Below the pieces are notes generated by a model. The model searched no databases. It was not told the origin of the DNA and saw only the letters and a list, made by a program, of their open reading frames with translations. The translations under genes and the position numbers were made by a program. Positions 1-8,327 of a stretch of DNA of 64,000 bases are shown one piece after another. Position 1 is the stretch's first letter, and every line of letters begins with the position of its first letter. This DNA comes from Hyphobacterium marinum (GTDB lineage Bacteria > Pseudomonadota > Alphaproteobacteria > Caulobacterales > Maricaulaceae), in the NCBI RefSeq assembly GCF_036330325.1, contig NZ_JAZDRO010000001.1, positions 186,001 through 250,000 of the forward strand. Direction: 5' to 3'.

Positions 1-195
1 GGTGAATTTGAAACGCAGATCCGGCCCGATGCGCATATGGTGCCCGGCGGGCGTCACATACATGCCGGCTTCAAGGTCCTTGTTGAAGACCATCTCGCCG
101 GAGACCGGGCATTTCACCCAGAGATTTTCCGGCGTGTCGCGCTTGGCGAACATTTTCGAGACGCCCGGAGGCGTGAGTTTCGAAATCCAGTTCAT
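1..195 (-). CDS. accD: Acetyl-CoA carboxylase carboxyltransferase subunit beta, N-terminal part (cut by window edge)
   Basis: Only the first 65 codons are present. The start matches alphaproteobacterial AccD: MNWISKLTPPGV, then NLWVKCPVSGEMVF and HHMRIGPDLRFKF. AccD pairs with AccA to move the carboxyl group from biotin to acetyl-CoA, the first step of fatty acid synthesis. The four-cysteine zinc ribbon of E. coli AccD is reduced to a single Cys here; from memory this is usual in alphaproteobacteria. The ATG follows the trpA stop codon directly, so the gene is probably translated from the trp message, as in the common trpFBA-accD order. Confidence 0.93.
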   Translation of the reverse strand, partial: MNWISKLTPPGVSKMFAKRDTPENLWVKCPVSGEMVFNKDLEAGMYVTPAGHHMRIGPDLRFKFT

Positions 196-990
196 CTAGC
201 CGTTCCGTTCTGCGCCATGTGTGGCGGCCGAGAGGCGTTTGACCAAGTCTATAGCAGCTTGTGCGCCGCCGTCATGGTTGGCGCTGACAATCGCCGAACC
301 GACCACGACCGCGTCCGAGGCGCTGGCGATCTCCGCCGCCGCGTCCTCGGTGCGGACGCCAAAGCCGACGACGACCGGCAGGCCGGTGGCCTTGCGGACC
401 CGCGCGACCGCCGCGCCAACATCCGTGGCTGCGCCCATCCCGGCCCCGGTCACGCCCGTGGTCGAAACATAATAGACAAAACCCGACGAGCCCTGTGCCA
501 CCGTCTTGAGCCTGTTGTCATCGGTCGTCGGCGTGGCAAGCCGGATAATGGCGATGCCCTTCTGCGACAGGGCTACACGCAGCGGCGCGTCTTCCTCGGG
601 GGGCAGATCGACACAGATGAGACCATCCACGCCTGCGTCGCTGGCGTCGCGCGCAAAGGCATCCCAGCCATAATGGTGGATCGGATTGGCATAGCCCATG
701 AGGACGAGCGGCGTATCGGGATGGTTTGACCGGAAGGACTTGGCGAGCGAGAGCGTGCCTTTGACCGTCATGCCGCTTTCCAGCGCGCGATTGGCGGCGG
801 CCTGGATCGCCGGACCGTCGGCCATCGGATCGGTAAACGGCATGCCCAGCTCGATCACGTCCGCGCCCGCGCCGGGCAAGGCGTCCAGCAGCGCTTCCGT
901 ATCGCCATCGCCCGCCATGACATAGGCGACGAAACCGGCGCGATTTTCTTCGCGCAGGCGGGCGAAGGTGGAGGTAAGGCGGGAGGTCAT
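196..990 (-). CDS. trpA: Tryptophan synthase alpha subunit
   Basis: TrpA splits indole-3-glycerol phosphate into indole, which passes to TrpB, and glyceraldehyde 3-phosphate. The active-site segment IELGMPFTDPMADGP is present, with Glu47 and Asp58 at the spacing of E. coli Glu49/Asp60, as is the phosphate-binding GFGVRTED stretch. The ATG at 990 gives MTSRLTSTFARL and has a run of G just upstream; an in-frame start at 1017 would add nine residues of repeat-derived sequence and is less likely. It is downstream of trpB across about 118 bp of palindromic repeats and touches accD. Confidence 0.96.
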   Translation of the reverse strand: MTSRLTSTFARLREENRAGFVAYVMAGDGDTEALLDALPGAGADVIELGMPFTDPMADGPAIQAAANRALESGMTVKGTLSLAKSFRSNHPDTPLVLMGYANPIHHYGWDAFARDASDAGVDGLICVDLPPEEDAPLRVALSQKGIAIIRLATPTTDDNRLKTVAQGSSGFVYYVSTTGVTGAGMGAATDVGAAVARVRKATGLPVVVGFGVRTEDAAAEIASASDAVVVGSAIVSANHDGGAQAAIDLVKRLSAATHGAERNG

Positions 991-1009
991 ATTCCCCCCC
1001 TCGTCCCTT

Positions 1010-1108
1010 CGGGACACTCCCCCCGCAAGCGGGGGGAGAAAAAAACGCGTTTTCCTCCCCCGTTTACGGGGGAGGTGCCGAGCGCAAGCGAGGCGGAGGG
1101 GGGAAGGA
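1010..1108. repeat. Composite GC-rich palindromic repeat between trpB and trpA
   Basis: Two back-to-back palindromes fill the gap. One has a CCCCCCGCAAGCGGGGGG core (about 1017-1037). The other (1052-1077) has CTCCCCCGTTTACGGGGGAG. Both modules occur again, inverted and reordered, at 27121-27235: the 1052-1077 module matches the reverse complement of 27205-27230 at 25 of 26 positions. It is therefore a dispersed intergenic repeat rather than a private terminator. In RNA it would form strong hairpins inside the trp message. Confidence 0.8.
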
Positions 1109-2320
1109 TCACAGCTCCACCCCCAGATGACCGGCGACGGCGAAGACGTCCTTGTCGCCGCGGCCGCACATATTCATCAGTATCACGCCATCCGGACCCA
1201 GCTCCTTAGCCAGATCGCGCACGCGGGCGAGAGCGTGGGCCGGTTCAAGCGCCGGGATGATGCCTTCGAGCTTCGAGCAAAGCTGGAACATCTCCAGCGC
1301 CTCGGCGTCGGTCGCCGAGACATATTCGGCGCGTTTCGCATCGTGCAGGAAGGCGTGTTCCGGGCCGATACCGGGATAATCGAGCCCGGCGGAGATGGAA
1401 TGACCCTCGACGATCTGGCCGTCATCGTCCTGGAGGAGATAGGTGCGGTTGCCATGAAGGATGCCCGGCTCGCCGCCATTAAGGCTGGCGGCATGGTCGG
1501 GCGTTTCGAGGCCCTTGCCGGCGGCTTCGACGCCAATGAGACGCACGCTCTCGTCTTCGAGGAAGGGATGGAAGAGGCCCATCGCGTTCGAGCCGCCACC
1601 GATACAGGCGACCGCCGCGTCGGGCAGGCGTCCGATCCGGTCGAGCATCTGCGCACGGGCTTCACGGCCAATCACCGATTGGAAGTCGCGGACCATCGCC
1701 GGATAGGGGTGCGGACCGGCGACCGTGCCGATGACATAGAACGTCTCGTCCGGATAGGTCACCCAGTCGCGCAGCGCCTCGTTCATCGCGTCCTTCAGCG
1801 TGCCGCGACCGCTTGTGACGGCGTGAACCTTGGCGCCGAGCAGCTTCATGCGGAAGACGTTGGGCTTCTGGCGCTCCACGTCCGTTGCGCCCATGAAGAC
1901 CTCGCACGGCAGGCCGAAGCGCGCCGCGACGGTCGCCGTGGCGACGCCGTGCTGGCCCGCGCCGGTCTCGGCAATGATGCGGGTCTTGCCCATGCGTTTG
2001 GCCAGCAGGACCTGGCCGAGGCAGTTGTTGATCTTGTGCGCTCCGGTGTGATTGAGCTCGTCGCGTTTCAGCCAGATCTGCGCGCCGCCGAAATGTTCGG
2101 TCAGGCGTTCGGCGAAATAGAGCGGGCTCGGGCGGCCGACATAGTGTTTGAGGAAATCCTCGAACTCGGCCGTGAAATCCGGGTCAGCCTTCGCCGCCTC
2201 ATAGGCTTTTTCCAGCGCCAGGATGTTGGGCATCAGCGTTTCGGCGACGAAACGCCCGCCATAGGCCCCGAACAGGCCCTTCGCGTCCGGCCAGCTGGAA
2301 TACGTGTTGGGCTTGGTCAT
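1109..2320 (-). CDS. trpB: Tryptophan synthase beta subunit
   Basis: PLP enzyme joining indole and serine to make tryptophan. The PLP lysine is Lys96 in NHTGAHKINN, the phosphate-binding loop is GGGSNAMG, and the length (403 aa) is normal. The ATG at 2320 is preferred because GGGGGGCAATGCC precedes it. A GTG at 2335 is in frame but would consume that ribosome-binding site. It lies between trpF and trpA and is separated from each by palindromic repeats. Confidence 0.97.
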   Translation of the reverse strand: MTKPNTYSSWPDAKGLFGAYGGRFVAETLMPNILALEKAYEAAKADPDFTAEFEDFLKHYVGRPSPLYFAERLTEHFGGAQIWLKRDELNHTGAHKINNCLGQVLLAKRMGKTRIIAETGAGQHGVATATVAARFGLPCEVFMGATDVERQKPNVFRMKLLGAKVHAVTSGRGTLKDAMNEALRDWVTYPDETFYVIGTVAGPHPYPAMVRDFQSVIGREARAQMLDRIGRLPDAAVACIGGGSNAMGLFHPFLEDESVRLIGVEAAGKGLETPDHAASLNGGEPGILHGNRTYLLQDDDGQIVEGHSISAGLDYPGIGPEHAFLHDAKRAEYVSATDAEALEMFQLCSKLEGIIPALEPAHALARVRDLAKELGPDGVILMNMCGRGDKDVFAVAGHLGVEL

Positions 2321-2340
2321 GGCATTGCCCCCCACCCCGG

Positions 2341-2440
2341 CCCTCCCCCAGGGGGGAGGGAGAAGGGTGTGCGATTCCCTCCCCCCTGGGGGAGGGAGAA
2401 GGGTGTGCGATTCCCTCCCCTTGAGGGGAGGGTAGGGGTG
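2341..2440. repeat. Tandem palindromic repeat between trpF and trpB
   Basis: Two 36-bp units (2341-2376 and 2377-2412) each consist of a CCCTCCCCC/GGGGGAGGG palindrome followed by AGAAGGGTGTGCGATT. A third, shorter palindrome with core CCCTCCCCTTGAGGGGAGGG starts at 2413. The centres of the first two units differ (AG versus CT). A related CTCCCTTGAGGGGAG core appears near 36722. The array fills the gap between the trpB start and the trpF stop. Confidence 0.85.
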
Positions 2441-2450
2441 GGGTGTCTTT

Positions 2451-3089
2451 TCAACATGCGACCGCGTCCATGAAAGCCCTGATCCGGTCCTTATCCTTCA
2501 CGCCCGGCGCGCTTTCTACACCGGAGGACACATCCACCGCGCCTGCGCCGGAGGCTGCGATGGTGCCGCGGACATTGGCGGGCGTCAGTCCACCGGAGAG
2601 AATCCAGGGCACGCCGAGGTCGAGACCGGCGAGCAGGCCATAGTCATAACCTTCGCCCCAGCCCCCCGGACGCGAGGCCCCGGCGGGCGGTTTCGCATCA
2701 AAGAGGATCATGTCGGCGCTGCTGTCATAGGTGCGGGCGGCGTCGAGATCAGCGGCTTCGGCGACGGGGAGGGCCTTGATGATACCGCGCCTGGCATAGG
2801 TCTTGGCTGCGCGGACCCGGTCCGGGCTTTCCGAGCCATGCAGCTGGATCCAGTCGGGCCGCATTTGCCGCTGGATATCGGATAGCAGTGCATCATCGGC
2901 ATCGACCGTAACGGCCACGGTCGCGGCGCGGCCGGCGGCGCGCGCGGCCAGCTCTGCGGCCCTTGCCGGATCAAGGTGGCGGGGGCTGGGCTCAAAGATC
3001 ACAAAGCCGATCCAGCGCGCGCCCGCAGCGAGTGCCGCATCAACGGTTTCGGGTGTGGTCAGTCCGCAGATTTTGACATCGGCCGGCAT
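2451..3089 (-). CDS. trpF: Phosphoribosylanthranilate isomerase
   Basis: TrpF isomerises N-(5'-phosphoribosyl)anthranilate in tryptophan synthesis. The N-terminal VKICGLTTPE motif carries the catalytic Cys (residue 8), and a TIM-barrel phosphate-binding pattern is seen near the C-terminus (WILSGGLTPANV). The ATG at 3089 gives a 212-aa protein starting MPADVKICGL; a longer reading to 3122 would run into the mscL terminator. It is first in the trpF-trpB-trpA-accD series. A terminator separates it from mscL, so it should have its own promoter or depend on readthrough. Confidence 0.95.
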   Translation of the reverse strand: MPADVKICGLTTPETVDAALAAGARWIGFVIFEPSPRHLDPARAAELAARAAGRAATVAVTVDADDALLSDIQRQMRPDWIQLHGSESPDRVRAAKTYARRGIIKALPVAEAADLDAARTYDSSADMILFDAKPPAGASRPGGWGEGYDYGLLAGLDLGVPWILSGGLTPANVRGTIAASGAGAVDVSSGVESAPGVKDKDRIRAFMDAVAC

Positions 3090-3100
3090 GGTGGATCCCC

Positions 3101-3132
3101 AAAAGCAAAAGGCGGGGCTCAAGGCCCCGCCC
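3101..3132 (-). terminator. Intrinsic terminator after mscL
   Basis: On the minus strand an 8-bp stem of GGCGGGGC type (3111-3131 with loop) is followed by TTTTGCTTTT. This is a standard rho-independent terminator placed 25 bp after the mscL stop and just before the trpF start. Confidence 0.85.
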
Positions 3133-3156
3133 TCACCATGAGTGGAGATAGTCCGC

Positions 3157-3576
3157 TCAGCCCTTCTTGAGAAGGTCGCGGATTTCTTCCAGCAGCTCTT
3201 CGTTGCGCGGCTTGGCCGGCGGAGCTTCAGGCGTGTCGTCAGCCTTCTTCTCCTGCATCTTGTTCATGCCCTGGATCATGATGAAGAGCGCGAACGCCAG
3301 GATGACGAAAGCAATGACATTGTTGATGAAGAGGCCGTAATTGATCGTCGCGGCACCCGCCTCCTGGGCGGCTTCCAGTGTCGCGTATTCGGCGTCGCCC
3401 AGGGTGATGAACAGGTTGGTGAAGTCCACGCCGCCCAAAAGCAGGCCCAGTGGCGGCATCAGGATATCATCGACAAAAGATTTGACGATAGTGGAGAACG
3501 CCCCGCCCAGAATGAAGCCGACCGCGAGATCGACGACGTTGCCGCGCATGGCGAATTTCTTGAATTCATTGAACAT
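3157..3576 (-). CDS. mscL: Large-conductance mechanosensitive channel
   Basis: 139 aa, the normal MscL size. MscL is an inner-membrane pentamer that opens under high membrane tension to release solutes during osmotic downshock. The N-terminal helix and TM1 are conserved (FKKFAMRGNVVDLAVGFILG), a periplasmic loop follows, then TM2 (about residues 87-107) and a charged cytoplasmic helix ending LLEEIRDLLKKG. It sits between ihfB and trpF on the same strand and ends in a clear terminator. Confidence 0.97.
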   Translation of the reverse strand: MFNEFKKFAMRGNVVDLAVGFILGGAFSTIVKSFVDDILMPPLGLLLGGVDFTNLFITLGDAEYATLEAAQEAGAATINYGLFINNVIAFVILAFALFIMIQGMNKMQEKKADDTPEAPPAKPRNEELLEEIRDLLKKG

Positions 3577-3641
3577 GGATAGCCCTTCCCGGTTGGTGTT
3601 CCCGGAAAAAGCCTAGACCCGCTGTCAGGCGGAGGGAAGCC

Positions 3642-3932
3642 CTATCCCTTGCGCGACGCGTCGACGCGTTCGCGCAATTCCTTGCCGGTCTTGAAGAAGG
3701 GCACGTATTTGTCCCGCACGGCAACGGCATCGCCAGTGCGCGGATTGCGCCCGTCCCGGGCTGGCCTGTGCCGCACGGAGAAAGCCCCGAAGCCGCGAAG
3801 CTCGACCCGGTCGCCGCGCGAGAGCGCATTGGTGATCTCGTCGAACACGGCGTTGACGACGCGTTCCACGTCGCGCTGGAAGAGGTGGGGATTGGCTTCC
3901 GCAAGCTGGGTGATGAGTTCGGACTTGATCAT
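3642..3932 (-). CDS. ihfB: Integration host factor subunit beta
   Basis: DNA-bending protein of the HU/IHF family, acting as a heterodimer with IHF-alpha in replication, recombination and sigma-54 promoter architecture. The 96-aa product starts MIKSELITQLAEANPHL and contains VELRGFGAFSVRHR and GRNPRTGDAVAV, the IHF-beta pattern with the DNA-intercalating Pro in RNPRTG. The ATG at 3932 is chosen by family length; upstream in-frame codons overlap the rpsA terminator. Position downstream of rpsA is conserved across Proteobacteria. Confidence 0.95.
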   Translation of the reverse strand: MIKSELITQLAEANPHLFQRDVERVVNAVFDEITNALSRGDRVELRGFGAFSVRHRPARDGRNPRTGDAVAVRDKYVPFFKTGKELRERVDASRKG

Positions 3933-4013
3933 CGGCTGATGTCTCCCTGCCAAGCGGACCGGGAGATTGCCCCCCTTGAACCGCTCCGTCAATGCGCCAC
4001 CTTGAATTGTCTT

Positions 4014-4050
4014 CGAAAAAAAGGCCGGACACGCGATGCGCATCCGGCCC
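4014..4050 (-). terminator. Intrinsic terminator after rpsA
   Basis: On the minus strand GGCCGGATGCGCATCGCGTG TCCGGCC forms a GGCCGGA/TCCGGCC stem (4023-4049) followed by seven T residues (4016-4022). It lies 26 bp after the rpsA stop and ahead of ihfB. Confidence 0.88.
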
Positions 4051-4075
4051 TTCAAGCTCTGGAAGAGGCCCGGGA

Positions 4076-6007
4076 CTAGCCCTTGGCTCCTGCCTTCACC
4101 GCGTCGCGGACTTCGGCGACCTTGGCACTTTTCACGATCTCGATGCCATGCTCTTCAGCATAGGCGACCAGGTCGGCCTTGGTCATCTTGTCGAAGTCCG
4201 GCGCGTCATCGGACGCGGCGGCTTTTTCGACTTTCTTGTCGACCATTTTCTCGGCTTCGCCCGAACCGGTTGCGGTGGCGGACTTGTCCGATTTCTTCGG
4301 CTCGGTCTTGGCTTCGCCGCGTTCCTTCAGGGCCGCGCCGAGAATGTCGCCCAGCGAGGCACCCGCGTCGGAGGAACCGTACTGTTCGACGGCTTCCTTC
4401 TCTTCGGCGATTTCCAGCGCCTTGATCGACATCGACACACGGCGGGCCGCCTTGTCGATATTGGTGATGCGGGCATCGACCTTGTCGCCGACGGCGAAGC
4501 GCTCGGGGCGCTGGTCGCCGCGGTCGCGGGCGAGGTCCGACTTGCGGATGAAGGCTTTCATCTGCGCGTCGCCTTCACCGAAGCTGACTTCGATGCCGCC
4601 CGTGGTGATTTCGGTCACGGTCGCAGTGACGGTTTCGCCCCGGCGTGCACCGGAGGAGTCCATCGGATCGCCGTCAAGCTGCTTCACACCGAGGGAGACG
4701 CGCTCCTTCTCGGCGTCGATGTCGAGCACCTTGGCTTCGATGACGTCACCCTTGTTGTAGTCCTTGACCGCATCGTCGCCGGACCGGTTCCAGTCCAGGT
4801 CGGAGAGGTGGACCATGCCGTCGATTTCGTCGTCGATACCGACGAAGAGGCCGAATTCGGTGATGTTCTTGATCTCGCCCTTGATGACCGAGCCTACGGG
4901 ATAGTTGTCGGCCAGGGTTTCCCACGGATTGCCCTGGGTCTGCTTGATACCCAGCGAGATGCGGCGCTTGTCCGGATCCACGTCGAGCACCATGACCTCG
5001 ACCTCTTCGGAGGTGGAGACGATCTTGCCCGGATGGATGTTCTTCTTGGTCCAGGACATTTCGGAGACGTGGACCAGGCCTTCCACGCCCGGCTCCAGTT
5101 CCACGAAGGCCCCGTATTCGGCGATATTGGTGACACGGCCCTTGAAGGTCGCGCCGACCGGGTATTTCGCCGCAACGCCTTCCCACGGATCGGACATGAG
5201 CTGTTTCATGCCGAGCGAGATGCGCTGGGTTTCCGGATTGATCTTGATGATCTGGACGTTGACCGTCTGGCCGACTTCCACCACTTCGCTCGGGTGGCCA
5301 ACGCGGCTCCAGGACATGTCAGTGACGTGCAGCAGGCCGTCAATGCCGCCGAGGTCAACGAACGCACCGTAATCGGTGATGTTCTTGACGATACCTTCGC
5401 GTGCTTCGCCCTCGGCCAGCTGACCGACGAGTTCCGCCCGCTGTTCGGCGCGGGATTCTTCCAGGACAGCCCGGCGGGAGACAACGATATTGCCGCGCGG
5501 ACGGTCCATTTTCAGGACCGCGAAAGGCTGTTCCATATTCATCAGCGGCGCGACGTCGCGCACCGGACGGATATCGACCTGCGAGCCCGGCAGGAAGGCC
5601 GAAGCCCCGCCCAGATCGACGGTGAAACCGCCCTTGACCCGGCCGACGATGGCACCGTTGACCGGTTCCTTGGCCTCGAAAGCCTTTTCCAGCTTGTCCC
5701 AGCTTTCCTCGCGGCGCGCCTTGTCGCGCGAGATGACAGCTTCACCGAGCGCATTCTCGATGCGCTCCAGGTAAACCTCGACCTCGTCGCCGGCTTTGGG
5801 GGCGGTGGAGCCCGGTCCGGTGAATTCGCGCAGGGAAATGCGGCCTTCGGTCTTCAGGCCCACATCAACGGTCACAAAATCGTTTTCGACCGCGGTGACG
5901 CGGCCCTTGATGACCGAGCCCTCGGCAAGGTCACGCCCGGCAAAGCTGGCTTCCAGCATCTGGGCGAAATCGTCGCGCGAGGGCGACGCGGTATCGGTAT
6001 TCGTCAT
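4076..6007 (-). CDS. rpsA: 30S ribosomal protein S1 with a C-terminal extension
   Basis: S1 binds mRNA on the 30S subunit and unfolds structured leaders. Six S1 OB-fold repeats are visible: about 30-96, 115-180, 200-268, 285-355, 372-442 and 457-530. The core ends with GSSDAGASLGDILGAAL near residue 560, where alphaproteobacterial S1 normally stops. About 80 further residues follow: a Lys/Glu/Ala-rich linker (565-600) and MTKADLVAYAEEHGIEI..AEVRDAV (608-638), which looks like a HeH/SAP or Rho-N-type helix-extended-loop-helix. The neighbours cmk and ihfB are the usual ones. Confidence 0.96.
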   Translation of the reverse strand: MTNTDTASPSRDDFAQMLEASFAGRDLAEGSVIKGRVTAVENDFVTVDVGLKTEGRISLREFTGPGSTAPKAGDEVEVYLERIENALGEAVISRDKARREESWDKLEKAFEAKEPVNGAIVGRVKGGFTVDLGGASAFLPGSQVDIRPVRDVAPLMNMEQPFAVLKMDRPRGNIVVSRRAVLEESRAEQRAELVGQLAEGEAREGIVKNITDYGAFVDLGGIDGLLHVTDMSWSRVGHPSEVVEVGQTVNVQIIKINPETQRISLGMKQLMSDPWEGVAAKYPVGATFKGRVTNIAEYGAFVELEPGVEGLVHVSEMSWTKKNIHPGKIVSTSEEVEVMVLDVDPDKRRISLGIKQTQGNPWETLADNYPVGSVIKGEIKNITEFGLFVGIDDEIDGMVHLSDLDWNRSGDDAVKDYNKGDVIEAKVLDIDAEKERVSLGVKQLDGDPMDSSGARRGETVTATVTEITTGGIEVSFGEGDAQMKAFIRKSDLARDRGDQRPERFAVGDKVDARITNIDKAARRVSMSIKALEIAEEKEAVEQYGSSDAGASLGDILGAALKERGEAKTEPKKSDKSATATGSGEAEKMVDKKVEKAAASDDAPDFDKMTKADLVAYAEEHGIEIVKSAKVAEVRDAVKAGAKG

Positions 6008-6240
6008 GTCGGGAGATACTCCAGGGGTAGTCCGTTATATTCCGGCCGGCCGGTTGGTTCCGGCGGTCTTGCCGCTGTCATTTCAAAGCGGACCCGGTCA
6101 TCGGGCATGCCGCTTCACGAAAAAAGCGGCCGGAATGGTTTCAACAATGGACCCTGTCCCTTCAAAGCCATGCGTACCCCGTCAGGGCGGTTTCACCCCT
6201 TCGTGGTACGGACAGCCCGTCTGTCAGGAACAGCGCCCGG

Positions 6241-6879
6241 CTAAGCGACCGGTTTGGCTCCGGTCCGTTCCGAGACGATCCGGACGGCCTTGCCGATCGC
6301 GGCGTCTATACTCAACTGGCTTGTATCCAGCAAGACCGCATCGCTGGCCGGTTTCATCGGCGCGGTCTCGCGGCCGGCGTCACGAGCATCCCGTTCGGCG
6401 AGTTGGCGGACGATGGTGTCGAGCGCCACATCCTCACCGCGCGCCTGCAATTCTCGCCAGCGCCGCTCGGCGCGAATGCCCGGTTCGGCATCGACGAACA
6501 GCTTCACATCCGCGTCCGGACAGATGACCGTGCCGATATCGCGCCCGTCCAGAACCGCGCCGCCGTCCTGCGCGGCAAAACGGCGCTGCAGGTCGAACAG
6601 GGCCTGGCGCACTGCCGGGTGGGCCGAAACCCGCGAGGCCGCCGCTCCGGCCGTGGCGGTACGTATCTTCGCATCATCAATCGTGGCCGGGTCGAGCTCA
6701 GAGGCGATGCGCGCCGCAAATTCGGCATCGCCGGGATCACCTCCGGCTTCAAGAACCGCGACCGCGACACCGCGATAGAGCGCGCCGGTATCGAGCACCG
6801 GCAGGCCGAAGGCTTTCGCCAGCGCCTGCGCGATCGTGCCTTTACCCGAGGCAAGCGTTCCGTCCACGGCAATGATCAC
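6241..6879 (-). CDS. cmk: Cytidylate kinase
   Basis: Phosphorylates CMP and dCMP with ATP. The P-loop is GTLASGKGT (residues 7-15), followed by DTGALYRGVA and the LDGRDIGTVICPDADVK segment of the NMP-binding region. 212 aa is normal. The start overlaps the aroA stop by 4 bp (ATGA), indicating translational coupling, and 233 bp without a gene separate it from rpsA, enough for a separate rpsA promoter. Confidence 0.96.
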   Translation of the reverse strand: MIIAVDGTLASGKGTIAQALAKAFGLPVLDTGALYRGVAVAVLEAGGDPGDAEFAARIASELDPATIDDAKIRTATAGAAASRVSAHPAVRQALFDLQRRFAAQDGGAVLDGRDIGTVICPDADVKLFVDAEPGIRAERRWRELQARGEDVALDTIVRQLAERDARDAGRETAPMKPASDAVLLDTSQLSIDAAIGKAVRIVSERTGAKPVA

Positions 6880-8216
6880 AGCGTTTCCACCCTGGCCCCG
6901 AGCCTGCGCATGTCCGCAGCAAAGCCGGGATAGCTGGTCGCGATCATGCGCGCATCGTCGATTGTCACCGGCTGGCGCGCGGCCATGCCCATGACCAGCG
7001 CCGCCATGGCGATACGGTGGTCGCCCTGGGTTTCAATCGTCGCGCCACCCGGAACCCCGCCGGGGCCACGGCCCTCGATCAGCAGGTCATCGCCCTCGAT
7101 GGCCGCCTTGACGCCATTGGCCGTCAGGAGGGCGGCGGTGGCGGCCAGCCGGTCGCTTTCCTTGGCGCGCAGCTCAGCAAGACCCCGCAAGCGCGTCGGC
7201 CCGTCGGCGAAGGCCGCGGCGACGGCGAGGACCGGGTATTCGTCGATCAGGCTGGGCGCGACTTCGGCTTCCAGGTCGATTCCGTGCAGAAGCGACGCGG
7301 TGATCTCTAGATCGATCAGCGCTTCACCGGCGGCGTGACCGGACGGCGTATCGCTCAGCTCTGCGCCCATGCGTTCGAGCACGGCGTAAAGGCCGGAGCG
7401 GGCCGGATTGTCCATGACGCCCGCGATCGTGATCTCGGAGCCCGGCACAATGAGGGCTGCGACACAGGCGAAGGCCGCCGAAGAGGGGTCGCCTGGGACA
7501 GTTATATCCGCACCCTTGAGGGCTTGCGGTCCGGGTAGGCGTATCACGGTCAGCCCGTCTTCGGCGGTGACGCTGATCCGGCCGCCAAAGAGCGGCAGCA
7601 TGCGTTCGGTATGGTCGCGGGTCGGCTCGGCCTCGCGCACGGTGACGCCGCCCTCAGCGCCGAGACCGGCGAGCAGCAGTGCGGATTTCACCTGCGCGCT
7701 CGCCACCGGCAGCGTGTAATCAATGGCGGCGAGGTCCGCGCCCGACACCTCCACCGGCAGGTGACCGTCATTGGCCCGCACCACGGCCCCCATCTTCGCC
7801 AGAGGATTGAGGACACGCGCCATCGGGCGAACCGAGAGACTTTCGTCGCCAACGAGGCGCGCCGATCCGCCCGCGCCGGCAATCGCGCCCATCATCAGGC
7901 GTGCGCCGGTCCCCGAATTGCCGAAATCGAGGGTTTCGCGATCATTGCGGAACTCTCCGCCCGTGCCCGATACCGACCAGATGCCATCCGCCTCGCGCGT
8001 GACCGCTGCGCCCATGGCGCGGACCGCATCGGCCGTGGCCAGCACATCCGCACTTTCAAGCAGACCGGTTATGCGTGTGCGGCCTTCGGCCAGCGCACCG
8101 AGGATCAGCGCGCGGTGAGAGACCGACTTGTCGCCAGGCGCGCCCAGCACGCCCTGCAAGGCGTGGCCGGGCCGCGTGCGCAGCGATTGCGGAGAAGAGG
8201 TTGACGGGACGGTCAT
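6876..8216 (-). CDS. aroA: 3-phosphoshikimate 1-carboxyvinyltransferase (EPSP synthase)
   Basis: Transfers enolpyruvate from PEP to shikimate 3-phosphate in aromatic amino acid synthesis. Motifs include LGAPGDKSVSHRAL, LDFGNSGTGARLMMG, SAQVKSALLLAGL, RDHTERMLPLFG and LIDEYPVLAVAAAFA. The LDFGN and RDHTERM patterns match the class II group typified by the CP4 enzyme. At the CP4 Ala100 position there is a Gly (GNSGTG), the residue normally linked to glyphosate binding; sensitivity is only inferred. Coupled to cmk by a 4-bp overlap. Confidence 0.96.
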   Translation of the reverse strand: MTVPSTSSPQSLRTRPGHALQGVLGAPGDKSVSHRALILGALAEGRTRITGLLESADVLATADAVRAMGAAVTREADGIWSVSGTGGEFRNDRETLDFGNSGTGARLMMGAIAGAGGSARLVGDESLSVRPMARVLNPLAKMGAVVRANDGHLPVEVSGADLAAIDYTLPVASAQVKSALLLAGLGAEGGVTVREAEPTRDHTERMLPLFGGRISVTAEDGLTVIRLPGPQALKGADITVPGDPSSAAFACVAALIVPGSEITIAGVMDNPARSGLYAVLERMGAELSDTPSGHAAGEALIDLEITASLLHGIDLEAEVAPSLIDEYPVLAVAAAFADGPTRLRGLAELRAKESDRLAATAALLTANGVKAAIEGDDLLIEGRGPGGVPGGATIETQGDHRIAMAALVMGMAARQPVTIDDARMIATSYPGFAADMRRLGARVETL

Positions 8217-8327
8217 TGCGCGAAATATGCCATCGGAAACTGATGTGCTCTTGGGGTTTTGACAGCGCCGCGCTGACGTGGCAACGGGGCGCGCGAAAAC
8301 CGGCCTTTATTCAAGTGGGGGTGACCC

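Noticed and set aside
968..2473. 501-codon plus-strand open frame antisense to trpB
   Set aside because: Shadow of trpB running through palindromic repeats at both ends; its tail is encoded by the repeat.
3992..6244. 750-codon plus-strand open frame antisense to rpsA
   Set aside because: High-GC shadow frame: the minus strand encodes a textbook S1 protein and the plus frame has no family sequence or ribosome-binding site.
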